Below are positions 36,484 through 44,560 of a stretch of 64,000 nt of DNA, one piece after another (the first letter of the stretch is position 1; each line of letters starts with the position of its first letter). Source of the stretch: Caballeronia hypogeia (lineage in GTDB: Bacteria > Pseudomonadota > Gammaproteobacteria > Burkholderiales > Burkholderiaceae); contig NZ_FCOA02000021.1 of NCBI RefSeq assembly GCF_001544875.2, positions 1 to 64,000 on the forward strand, written 5' to 3'. The translations under genes were made by a program, and so were the position numbers. The notes below the pieces were generated by a model. That model made no database searches, was not told where the DNA came from, and saw nothing but the letters and a program-made list of their open reading frames with translations.

Positions 36484-36508
36484 GTTCGTCTCCATTAATT
36501 CGAAATGC

Positions 36509-37459
36509 TTACCAGTAATGCCAGGCCTGCACGAGAATGCCGTTCGTGAGCGCGGTGTTGCGTCCCGAAAGCGAGTGCTGGTACTGGATGGAAAGCTGGT
36601 CGTACATCTTCTGGTGCAGGAACGGCAGGCTGTTCGGCTTGAACTGGAACAGCACGCCGAGTCCCACGGTCGTTTCGCGGCTCGCGCTGTTGGCGACCGG
36701 GATCGATGCGGTCTGATTGAACGTGCCGCCGCTCGTCTGGTAATCGAGCCCGACGAACGGAATCGCGAAAGGGCTGTCCGGCGGCGAGATGCTGTAGCCG
36801 ACGCGCAGATTCAGATGGAAGGTGTTGCCGGGACTGAGATCGTCCTGGCCCGAGCGCAGCGTGCGCCCGCGCAGGATGCCGCCCATGAGCAAGTCGACAT
36901 TCACGTGCCCGTACCAGTCGTCGTAGAACACGGACGGCCAGAACGACCACGTGTTCGTCGATACTTCGTTTTGCCCGATCGGCACCTGCACGTAGGCCTG
37001 GAATCCGAGCGTCGTCGCGGGCGCGGGGTTGTACCAGACGAGCCCGCCCACGAGCGGATCGCCGATTCCGCTCGCCGAGTATTGCGATCCCTGCGTGCGG
37101 ATAGCGGGCAGCGTGATGCTCGCATTGAAGCCGACATGCGGCAGCGACGGGACTTTCCAGTAGTGAATGAACGTCGACAGTCCGACGAAGGTGTTCGTGC
37201 CCGGCCCCGCCACCTGATTGCCGTGCGCGTCGAAGGCGCGGTTGTCGTGATTCCATTCGAGGTTCTGGCCGAACGAATCGTAGGTGCCTTCGAAGTCGGA
37301 GCTGAACTGCCAGGTTTGCGGGCGGTCCGTCGCGAAAGGCATGCCGGAAGCGAGCGCATCGGCTGCGGGGTTCATCGAGCAGAGCGCGCCCAGCATGGCG
37401 AGCGCGCGGACGTTGCGTCGAGGTCGTCGTATCTTCTGGTTGGGGTGTCGCAGGTTCAT
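36509..37459 (-). CDS. Outer-membrane channel, Phenol_MetA_deg family
   Basis: This 316-residue protein has a signal peptide (cleavage near DALA, residue 37) and alternating beta-strand sequence ending VQAWHYW with a terminal aromatic, like the MetA/SphA-type channels linked to degradation of phenols and aromatic acids. It is the first gene of the minus-strand hydroquinone operon and probably admits the aromatic or alicyclic substrate. Divergent from the AraC regulator; the 254 bases between hold the promoters, with no clear palindrome seen. Confidence 0.8.
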   Translation of the reverse strand: MNLRHPNQKIRRPRRNVRALAMLGALCSMNPAADALASGMPFATDRPQTWQFSSDFEGTYDSFGQNLEWNHDNRAFDAHGNQVAGPGTNTFVGLSTFIHYWKVPSLPHVGFNASITLPAIRTQGSQYSASGIGDPLVGGLVWYNPAPATTLGFQAYVQVPIGQNEVSTNTWSFWPSVFYDDWYGHVNVDLLMGGILRGRTLRSGQDDLSPGNTFHLNLRVGYSISPPDSPFAIPFVGLDYQTSGGTFNQTASIPVANSASRETTVGLGVLFQFKPNSLPFLHQKMYDQLSIQYQHSLSGRNTALTNGILVQAWHYW

Positions 37460-37713
37460 CGTCGTCTCCGGTTATTCGTGTCGTGGGACGAACGTTAAGG
37501 AGACGCGGCGCGCGGGTCTTTCAGGTTTCGCGGATTACAGATTCCGGGCGATTCGGCCCACGGATGACACGCAGGTTCGGGTAAACACCGGTGAGCGAAT
37601 CACGCACACAGCGTTCGCAAACCGCGACCCATCGCGCGCACGAGACGCATCTATACTCGCGTGAACAGCGGCGCCTGCCCGAGCCGCGAAGACAAGCACA
37701 GCAAACGGAGACG

Positions 37714-38601
37714 ATGAACATGAGCGCCCTCGCCGCGCCCAGTGCGCCCGCAATGCCGACCGTGCCCGGCGCGGCCATTCGCATCGATCGCTTCAGCGCG
37801 GTCGCCGGTGCTCCGGGACTCGAATACTGCATCTCGGGCCCGAAGCCCTATTCGCTCGAACTGAGCAATTCATCGGACATGATCTGCCTGCTGCTCGGCA
37901 CGATCGTCTCCGATACGCGCTACGACGACGGCCCCGCCGCACCCTTCACGTTTCGCGCCGAGACGGCCGCGTATCATCCGCGCGGCGAGCGCATTCGCAT
38001 CGATGCGCACGACGTGCGGCACGGCTTCATCGCGTTTCGTTACGCGGAAGCTTTCGTGGACCGCATTGCCGCGCACGGCACGGAGCCGGTGCGGCGCGCG
38101 GGCAGCCGCAGCAACCTGGGCGCGGATTCGATCCGGCATCTGGTGCGCTATGCGCGCCAGAAGGCGCCCGGGCGGCAGGGCCGCGTCGATCCGTGGGAAA
38201 TGCAGTGCGTCGCCACGCTCGCGTGGATAGAAACGACGCGGCATCTCGGGCGTCCCGCGCGCGAGCGCAAATCCACACTCACCGACGCCGGATTCGCGCG
38301 GCTCGAAGCCTATGTGGCGGATAACATCGAGCAGAGTCTTTCCTGCGCCGATATCGCCGCCGAACTGAATCTTCCCGTGCGCGCCGTCTTCGATGGCGTG
38401 AAGGCGCGCACCGGTCATTCGCTCTATCGCTTCGTGCTGGAAAAGCGCATCGGTGTCGCCGCGCAGATGTTGCGCTCGGGCGATGCGCCGCTCGTCGAGG
38501 TCGCCGCCGCGTGCGGATTCTCGTCGCAGCAACACATGACCGCGCTCTTTTCCGGGCGGCTCGGCGTGACGCCGCTGCGCTATCGCAACGGCGCCGCGTA
38601 G
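37714..38601 (+). CDS. AraC family transcriptional regulator
   Basis: This 295-residue protein has a variable N-terminal sensing domain and a C-terminal AraC-type double helix-turn-helix (CADIAAELNLPVRAVFDGVKARTG, then VEVAAACGFSSQQHMTALFSGRLGVTPLRYR). ACGGAGACG precedes the ATG. Divergence from the hydroquinone operon makes it the probable activator of that operon in response to hydroquinone or its precursor. It is followed after 20 bases by a LysR-type gene on the same strand. Confidence 0.87.
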   Translation: MNMSALAAPSAPAMPTVPGAAIRIDRFSAVAGAPGLEYCISGPKPYSLELSNSSDMICLLLGTIVSDTRYDDGPAAPFTFRAETAAYHPRGERIRIDAHDVRHGFIAFRYAEAFVDRIAAHGTEPVRRAGSRSNLGADSIRHLVRYARQKAPGRQGRVDPWEMQCVATLAWIETTRHLGRPARERKSTLTDAGFARLEAYVADNIEQSLSCADIAAELNLPVRAVFDGVKARTGHSLYRFVLEKRIGVAAQMLRSGDAPLVEVAAACGFSSQQHMTALFSGRLGVTPLRYRNGAA

Positions 38602-38621
38602 CGCAGGAAACAGGAGACAGC

Positions 38622-39587
38622 ATGGACCTCTTCATGTCGATGGAGGCGTTCGTCCGCGCAGCCGAAGCGCAGAGTTTCGCGAGCGCGGCGCGACAGCTCG
38701 GCGTGGCCAAGTCGGTGGTCACTTCGCGCGTGAAGCAACTGGAGGAACATTTTGGCGTGGCGCTGTTTCATCGCTCAACGCGCGCGGTGCGTCTTTCGGA
38801 GGTCGGCGAGTCTTACTATCGCGATTGCCTCCTGCTCGTCTCCAAGGTGCACGAACTGACGGGGCGCGAGAGCGCGGAAACGCAATCGCTCAGCGGCACG
38901 CTCAATGTTCACGTCCTGCCCGGCTTCGCGCTCGGGCACTTCTCGCAGGCGCTGATCGCGTTTCGCGAGGCGCATCCGCGCATCGAGTTCGTCGTCACGG
39001 TGAACGATCGGGTGATCGATCCCGTGCAGGAAGGCTTCGATCTCGCGCTGCAGATCTATCCGCCCGCCTCGAACCTGCTCGTGGAGCGCAAGCTCTTTCC
39101 GGTGCGCGGCGTGCTGTGCGCGACGCCCGCGTATCTCAAGGACGAGCCCGCCATCGAGACGCCGCTCGATTTGCTGCGCCATGATTTCGCGCGTTACGCC
39201 CACTATCCGTGGGGCGACAACTGGCCGCTCATGAAGGGCAACGAGTGCTACGAGATCGCGCTCAGTCCTGTGCTCAAGACCAACAGCGTGCATCTGCTGC
39301 TCGAATTCGCGCGCGCGGGCGCGGGCGTCGTCTATCTGCCGACGATGGTCGCCGCGAGCGATCTGCTCGAACGCCGTCTCGTGCGCGTGCTGCCCGAATA
39401 CGCCGCGCCGCCGCTGTGGCTGTCGGCGGTGTATCCCACCTCGCATCGCTCGACGACCAAGGTGAAGGCGTTCGTCGACTTCCTGCGCGAGCGTTATCTG
39501 AGCGAGCCGCAATGGGACAAGGCGCTCGGTATTTCGCCGCCCGACGACGAAGAGCGCAACGTCGACGAAGAACTCGGCGACGTGTGA
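38622..39587 (+). CDS. LysR family transcriptional regulator
   Basis: This 321-residue protein has the N-terminal winged helix of LysR regulators (MEAFVRAAEAQSFASAARQLGVAKSVVTSRVKQLEEHFG) and a periplasmic-binding-like effector domain. CAGGAGACAG precedes the ATG. It is 20 bases behind the AraC gene, possibly co-transcribed, and convergent with an AEC transporter. The C-terminal 20 residues are unusually acidic (PDDDEERNVDEELGDV). Target genes unknown; the hydroquinone operon is a candidate. Confidence 0.88.
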   Translation: MDLFMSMEAFVRAAEAQSFASAARQLGVAKSVVTSRVKQLEEHFGVALFHRSTRAVRLSEVGESYYRDCLLLVSKVHELTGRESAETQSLSGTLNVHVLPGFALGHFSQALIAFREAHPRIEFVVTVNDRVIDPVQEGFDLALQIYPPASNLLVERKLFPVRGVLCATPAYLKDEPAIETPLDLLRHDFARYAHYPWGDNWPLMKGNECYEIALSPVLKTNSVHLLLEFARAGAGVVYLPTMVAASDLLERRLVRVLPEYAAPPLWLSAVYPTSHRSTTKVKAFVDFLRERYLSEPQWDKALGISPPDDEERNVDEELGDV

Positions 39588-39596
39588 GCGCGAGCG

Positions 39597-40517
39597 CTAC
39601 AGAATGTAGAGCCACGCGAGCAAGGTGACGATGGAAAAGAGCGTGGTCATCGAGATGACCGCGCCCACCGTGGTCTTTTCGATGTCGTATTCGACGGCGA
39701 GCACATAGGCGCTTTTCGCCGTCGGCACGGCTGCGCACACGACCGCCGCGATGGTCGCGGTGCGGTTCAGCCCGGTTGCGAGACAGAGCGCGTACACGAC
39801 CAGAGGCATGATCGCGAGCTTGAGCGCCATCAGCAACGCGTAGAGATTCAGCCGTCCGCGCAGTTCGTCGAGCGTGAGATCGAGTCCGATCGCGAACAGC
39901 GCGCAGGGTGTCAGCGCCTCGCCGAGAATGTGCAAAAACGAGGCGACGGGTTGCGGCAGCGTCATGCCGACGAGCGACCACAGCAAGCCGCAGATCGTCG
40001 CGAGTATCACCGGGTTGGTGCCGATCTGCCTGATCAGCGCGGCCGTGTCGATCTTGCGCTCGCCGTCGTATCGGCCGATTTCGAGCAACACCACCAGCAC
40101 CGGAAACATGATCGCGCCGACGAACACGGTCGCGACCGCCGCCGAAAGCACGCCGGGCTGGCCGTACAGCGTCTTGAGGATCGGCAGCGCGACGAAGCCG
40201 GTGTTGGTCATCGAGACGGCGGCGGCGAGCATCGCGCTGCTGGCGAGGCTCGCGCCGCGCACGGTCCGCCCGAAAAACAGCACGGCCGCGAAGCACAGCA
40301 GCGAGCCGCCGCCGAACGCCGCGAGAAAGCGCCACTCCAGCAGCGAGTGGAGCGATTCCTCGGCAATGGTCAGAAAAACGAGCGCGGGCATCGCGACGTA
40401 GTATGCGAAGCGCATCAGCGACGGCGCCAGCGCGTGCGGCATGTAGCCGGAGACGCGCGCCGCCCATCCGGTGAGGATGATCGCAAAGATCGGAAGGATC
40501 ATGCCGGCGAGATGCAT
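39597..40517 (-). CDS. AEC family transporter (auxin efflux carrier/malonate type)
   Basis: This 306-residue protein has ten hydrophobic segments in two repeats of five; the family signatures ILTGWAARVSGYMP near the N-terminus and MTNTGFVALPIL in helix 4 are visible. Bacterial members move malonate, malate or other small organic acids through the inner membrane. Nine bases separate its end from the convergent LysR gene. Substrate unknown. Confidence 0.85.
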   Translation of the reverse strand: MHLAGMILPIFAIILTGWAARVSGYMPHALAPSLMRFAYYVAMPALVFLTIAEESLHSLLEWRFLAAFGGGSLLCFAAVLFFGRTVRGASLASSAMLAAAVSMTNTGFVALPILKTLYGQPGVLSAAVATVFVGAIMFPVLVVLLEIGRYDGERKIDTAALIRQIGTNPVILATICGLLWSLVGMTLPQPVASFLHILGEALTPCALFAIGLDLTLDELRGRLNLYALLMALKLAIMPLVVYALCLATGLNRTATIAAVVCAAVPTAKSAYVLAVEYDIEKTTVGAVISMTTLFSIVTLLAWLYIL

Positions 40518-40636
40518 GCAAAGCCCCGATATCGATGGCGCGCGCAGACCCGCAGGCCCGTCGCCGAATGCGCATCATTATCGGAGAAAAGCGGCGCGCG
40601 ACGCGCGGAATTGCGCAGTCGCGCGTGGCTCGATGC

Positions 40637-41689
40637 TCAGCGCGTCAGCAGCAGCGCGCGCGCCTGGTCGCTCGACAAGAGACCGCGGCCCCTGCGGTTC
40701 GCGGCGCTCGCCGCATAGACCTCCCGGCGCGCGTGCGTGATGCCGAGCGGCATGAATCCGTTGGCCGGATTAAAGGCCATCATGTCGATGTTCGCCTCGT
40801 CCTCGCGCGAAGGCTGCGCTGCGATTTCCAGCTCGCCGATCTGAATGACCGGCGACTTCCACGCGACCGACGCGTCGTTCACCGGCGTCGTGGCTTCATC
40901 CACGAAAAGCTGCACGCCGAGCCACCAGCCAACCGGACCTTGTTCCAGACGATTGAACAAGTCGGCGCGCAGATAGTTTTCGCCCTCGCCCGTGGCCTGC
41001 GTGCCCGAGGGCGTCGAATCGAAATGATGCAGCGAGTATTTGATCGCCGCCGGGCCGAGCTGCACGACCGAGCCCCAGAAATCCTCCAGGGTCACGCTCG
41101 CGACCGGATGCAGGCCCACCTGTTTGACGAGAATCGCGACACTGTCCACGCCTTCGCCGAGATGGAGCTCGCCGGTCCGCAGTTCGTGCAAGGTCTGCTT
41201 GAGACCGCCGGTGACACCGTCGGCCAGTTTCGCGACGATGATGTCGGATACGGCCATGAACTGTTTCGCGTCGCGCGCATGCGAGCGTCCGCCTTCGTTG
41301 GTCATCAGCAGATCGGTTTCGACGCCGTCGCCGGTGAAGAACTTGATCGCGATGCCGCGTACATCGGATTCGGTATCGGCCTGCGGACACGGCTGACCGT
41401 TCGAAATCCTGCACGCGACGCGATACAGGATCGGATCGGCCGACGCATCGCGCTTCGCGAAGGGTCCGAATTTCAGGCAATCGGGAATTTCGTCTGTAAT
41501 GCGAAGTGTTCCGAAAGCACCGAGCACCTGTTTCTGATGCTGTGCGCGATCGACCTGCCCGCCGAGACTCGTGTGCCGGCTGCTGGCGAGCTTCGCCTGC
41601 TGCTCGCCGATCTTCGTGACCAGTCTCGTGATGGTGGTCGCGTCGTCCGGTTTGTCTATCCAACCTGTTCCGTCATTGCCTGCGCTCAT
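40637..41689 (-). CDS. Catalase-related haem protein (short form)
   Basis: This 350-residue protein aligns with the catalase core but is about 130 residues shorter than monofunctional catalases. DRAQHQKQVLGAFGTLRITDEI matches the segment with the distal His, GVETDLLMTNEGGRSHARDAKQFM the next block, and ARREVY the Arg-x-x-x-Tyr proximal segment. The usual VRFS motif reads YRVAC. Such proteins are often peroxidases or lipid-hydroperoxide enzymes rather than true catalases. GGAGGTCGATC precedes the ATG at 41689. Confidence 0.78.
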   Translation of the reverse strand: MSAGNDGTGWIDKPDDATTITRLVTKIGEQQAKLASSRHTSLGGQVDRAQHQKQVLGAFGTLRITDEIPDCLKFGPFAKRDASADPILYRVACRISNGQPCPQADTESDVRGIAIKFFTGDGVETDLLMTNEGGRSHARDAKQFMAVSDIIVAKLADGVTGGLKQTLHELRTGELHLGEGVDSVAILVKQVGLHPVASVTLEDFWGSVVQLGPAAIKYSLHHFDSTPSGTQATGEGENYLRADLFNRLEQGPVGWWLGVQLFVDEATTPVNDASVAWKSPVIQIGELEIAAQPSREDEANIDMMAFNPANGFMPLGITHARREVYAASAANRRGRGLLSSDQARALLLTR

Positions 41690-41779
41690 GATCGACCTCC
41701 GTTGCGCGCCATGAAGGAAATCCTGCAATTCAAGTCTAGTCGCGTTCCTGAAGATGCCAAGCGCTCGTTGACGAAGCGC

Positions 41780-42041
41780 TCACTGGCCATGCGGCGCCAC
41801 GCCGGCTGCGATGCTGGCGTCGGCGCGGCCGGCGAAATAACGGTAGATCGCGTCGATGCGATCGGCGATCAGCGATCAGCGGCGCGCCGTGATAGGCGGG
41901 CATGCCCATCGGCGGATTGCCGTCGAGCACGGCGACGAGTAAGCGCTCGCGGGGCTGCGTGCGCGCAAAGCCGACGATCGACGGCGCCGCCAGTCCTTCG
42001 TGATCCCTGCCGTGACAACGGGCGCAATCGGCGATGCGCAC
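41780..42041 (-). pseudogene. Cytochrome c gene broken by a 7-bp tandem duplication
   Basis: The minus strand encodes CARCHGRDHEG (haem motif) and NPPMGMPAYHGAPL (Met ligand), then shifts frame at a tandem repeat gatcagc-gatcagc (41867-41880, plus strand). Removing one 7-base copy restores DRIDAIYRYFAGRAD and a stop at 41780, the normal end of a small class I cytochrome. No signal peptide precedes the haem motif, and an in-frame stop lies a few codons upstream, so the 5' end is also lost. It lies just downstream of a secreted protein gene that may once have been its operon partner. Confidence 0.72.
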
Positions 42042-42087
42042 CGCGCGCCAGCGATCTCCGTATCGCGATCACGACGCGCGCCCGCAC

Positions 42088-42492
42088 TCAGTGCTTGCGA
42101 TCGGAAAGACGACCGACGAACTTCCATCCCTGATCGCGCATCCACACATAGGTGAAGCCCGTGGGACCGTCGATGAACACGGTCATCGGCCGTTCGGCGC
42201 CCGACGTCGCCTTTTGCGGCTCAACCGACGCGGGCGTGATGCGCGCTTCGGTCGGCTTGAGGCTCGCGTCGCGGTCTTCGAGTCGCCAGCCGTCTTCATC
42301 GGCGTAAGTCAGGCGCGAGGTGCCGCCCGCCGGCGTTTGCAGCGTGAGCGTGAGCGGCCCGCCGTCGACGGCGATCGGGCGGGCGTCGGCATTGTCCACG
42401 GCAGTCGCGGCGGCGCTGAGCGCGCACGTCGCGCCGAACGCGAGGATGGTGAGCGCGAGGAGCATCGCGCGCTTCTTTTGATGGGCTTTCAT
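42088..42492 (-). CDS. Secreted protein of unknown function
   Basis: This 134-residue protein begins with a clear Sec signal (MKAHQKKRAMLLALTILAFGATCALSAAATA, split by a likely cleavage after AATA). The mature part has two halves ending GFTYVWMRDQGWKFVGRL and shows no motif I recognise. GGAGGTACTCGAA precedes the ATG at 42492, a strong Shine-Dalgarno. It lies 46 bases upstream of the cytochrome c remnant, so it may have served the same periplasmic redox system. Confidence 0.7.
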   Translation of the reverse strand: MKAHQKKRAMLLALTILAFGATCALSAAATAVDNADARPIAVDGGPLTLTLQTPAGGTSRLTYADEDGWRLEDRDASLKPTEARITPASVEPQKATSGAERPMTVFIDGPTGFTYVWMRDQGWKFVGRLSDRKH

Positions 42493-42901
42493 TTCGAGTA
42501 CCTCCTTCCAGGCCGCGTGGAGGCGGCCGTCCATGTGTGCTGACACGTCAGGCGCAGCGGCGCCCGCGTGGTCATGTCAGAGAGAGAGCGTTGCCTCGAC
42601 GAATGTGAGGCCAAAGAGATCCGCGGGCGCTGGCTTTGATGTTGTCGTTGGCCTGTTCGTCGCGGACAAGAGCTTGTCGTGTGGATCACCGCCACGCGTG
42701 GCCGTATAAAGGCCGTCTTGTGATGGGCTTCACTATGGAGCGAACGGTCGTTGGAAAAAACCACGCATTCGCGGGGAGGACGCCCCGCCAAAGGAGGACT
42801 GCGCGATGGACGGCGCGCTTATATGGAGGTCGTCGAATCTGGGAGACAAGTGACCGAAGGCGTCCTCGCCGCCTTCGTCACTAAGCCTACGACAGCGTGC
42901 T
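42493..42901. other. Intergenic region, no gene seen
   Basis: These 409 bases hold the promoter of the secreted protein gene and the 3' side of the next small gene. I found no convincing reading frame, hairpin terminator or repeated element. Confidence 0.5.
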
Positions 42902-43168
42902 TCACTGGCCTTGATAGATGTTGCAGCTGAGTCCCGGCGTGCAAAGCTGAGACGTGCCGGTCCACGCATCGCGCGAGGCGCCGCTCGCCTTGGTCGTCGG
43001 CATCGCGCCACCGTAGCTGGTGGTGTCGGCATTCGGCGTCGCGACGCCCTGCGCGCCTTGCTGGGTTGGATCGGCCTGTGCCGGGGCCATCTTCATGTCC
43101 TGCGCCTGAACGGAGGCGCTCATCGCGAGAACGGCGGACGTCACCGCCAATACAAGAGTTGCTCTCAT
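42902..43168 (-). CDS. Small secreted protein, unknown
   Basis: This 88-residue protein has a Sec signal (RATLVLAVTSAVLAMSASVQAQ) followed by a Gln/Ala/Thr-rich tail with two cysteines near the C-terminus (QLCTPGLSCNIYQGQ) that could form a disulphide. GAGAGGTAATGGCG lies before the ATG at 43168; another ATG six bases upstream is possible. No domain recognised. The 406 bases upstream (43169-43574) contain no gene I can support. Confidence 0.6.
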   Translation of the reverse strand: MRATLVLAVTSAVLAMSASVQAQDMKMAPAQADPTQQGAQGVATPNADTTSYGGAMPTTKASGASRDAWTGTSQLCTPGLSCNIYQGQ

Positions 43169-43574
43169 CGCCATTACCTCTCTGATCGAGTCATCAATTG
43201 AGGATTGCAAGCTTTCCATCCGCTTGCACATACGCGTTTGCAGCGACCTGGTTGCCGGCGCGAGAGCGCCTTCCGGGCTTCTGACTAATGCAAGGTCGAG
43301 AAATGCGGGGTCGATCTGCTCGGACAGCCGATTGTCCGCACAGGGGCCTTTCGGCTCCGAAAGCGCGTGGCTCGTGGCACGCACTCTCACCGTATACCGC
43401 CCGCGCGAAAAGTAAATTCCCGATCGACGAGCGTCTTTGCCGGCGCGTGTCGCCGCGATATTGCGAACGATCTTGCTTAAGCAGGCTATGACTTCTTCAC
43501 GATGCTTTCTGGCCGTCCGCGAGTGCCCGAGCCGGTTTTGTTATATTGGATTTCCCGCCCGGGAGTTTCTGGCA

Positions 43575-44042
43575 ATGCGTATCGGCCGACCTGTCAAACC
43601 TCTGCCCCATCCGAACTGCGACTACTGCGGCGCGCCTGCCACGCTCGCGCGCGCGGGCGACGAAGCGTATCCGTACCGCGACGACCACGGTCCGCTCTGG
43701 GTCTGCGCGCCGTGTCAGGCCTGGATCGGCACGTTCTCGCGCAGCACGCGCAATGTTCCGCTCGGCCGCCTCGCCGATGCCCGGCTGCGCGATCTGAAAG
43801 CCAGGCTGCATGCCGCGCTCGAGCCGCTGGTTCAGGCCAAGGTCCGGCGCGACGGCTGCAATGTCTTCGAGGCGCGCTCGAAGGGCATGAAATGGCTCGC
43901 GCAGACAATCGGCGTCGAGCCGGAAAAGTGCAGCATTCACACGCTCGACGCGGATCAATGCGAGCGCGCGATCGCGGTGGTCGAACATTTCGAACAAGAG
44001 CGCGGACAACACCCTTCAGATTCTGCGATCGATGAACGTTAA
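43575..44042 (+). CDS. Zinc-finger-containing protein (DUF3268-like)
   Basis: This 155-residue protein has two CxxC knuckles near the N-terminus (CDYCGAPA at about residues 15-22 and CAPCQAW at about 45-51) that should bind one zinc ion, and RSKGMKWLAQTIGVEPEKCSIHTLD further on. This matches the uncharacterised zinc-finger family DUF3268. GGGAG lies 9 bases before the ATG at 43575; the frame stays open upstream. It runs close to, or overlaps, the next gene. Confidence 0.72.
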   Translation: MRIGRPVKPLPHPNCDYCGAPATLARAGDEAYPYRDDHGPLWVCAPCQAWIGTFSRSTRNVPLGRLADARLRDLKARLHAALEPLVQAKVRRDGCNVFEARSKGMKWLAQTIGVEPEKCSIHTLDADQCERAIAVVEHFEQERGQHPSDSAIDER

Positions 44043-44070
44043 CCTGAAAAGGTCAACCATCGATCCTCGC

Positions 44071-44544
44071 ATGTCACGCACTCTTCCCTTCCAGCGCTCG
44101 CCCCAGGCGACGCGCGCGCGGCTCAGCAAGGCGCAGCTGCTTCCCATTCCGCGTCCCGTGGCGAACGAACTCGCGCTCGCCGCGCATCTTTCGCTTACCG
44201 CGCTGCGCTCGGGCGCGGCAGATGTCGGGCCCGCGCAGCAGGTCACCGAGGCGATGTATCTCGCCAAGTTCCTGTCCGAAGCGGGACACGGCGACTTCTC
44301 GCACGAGGAACTGATCCGCGCCGATCAGGCGATGGCCACCGTGTTCGACGCGGGCCGCGCCTCCGGCTCGTGGACGCTTCCCGCCGATGAGTGCGATCGT
44401 CTCGAAGCGATCATCTCGCTCTACGACCATCAACTGCGGCGCGCGACGCTCGGCGCGTTGTCGGCCGCGAGCGATCGGCTGGAACGCTTCAAGGCCGGCG
44501 AGCCTTATCAGCCGATGCCCGCTCGCAAGTCGGCGCCGCTCTGA
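44071..44544 (+). CDS. Conserved Burkholderia-type protein of unknown function
   Basis: This 157-residue, mostly helical protein starts MSRTLPFQRSPQATRARLSKAQ. Relatives in Burkholderia are sometimes named Fis-family regulators, but I see no clear Fis helix-turn-helix. An in-frame ATG at 44032 would overlap the zinc-finger gene; neither start has a good Shine-Dalgarno, and I prefer 44071 because the conserved part begins there. Convergent with the TonB receptor. Confidence 0.6.
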   Translation: MSRTLPFQRSPQATRARLSKAQLLPIPRPVANELALAAHLSLTALRSGAADVGPAQQVTEAMYLAKFLSEAGHGDFSHEELIRADQAMATVFDAGRASGSWTLPADECDRLEAIISLYDHQLRRATLGALSAASDRLERFKAGEPYQPMPARKSAPL

Positions 44545-44560
44545 CGCGAGCGCCGCGCGC

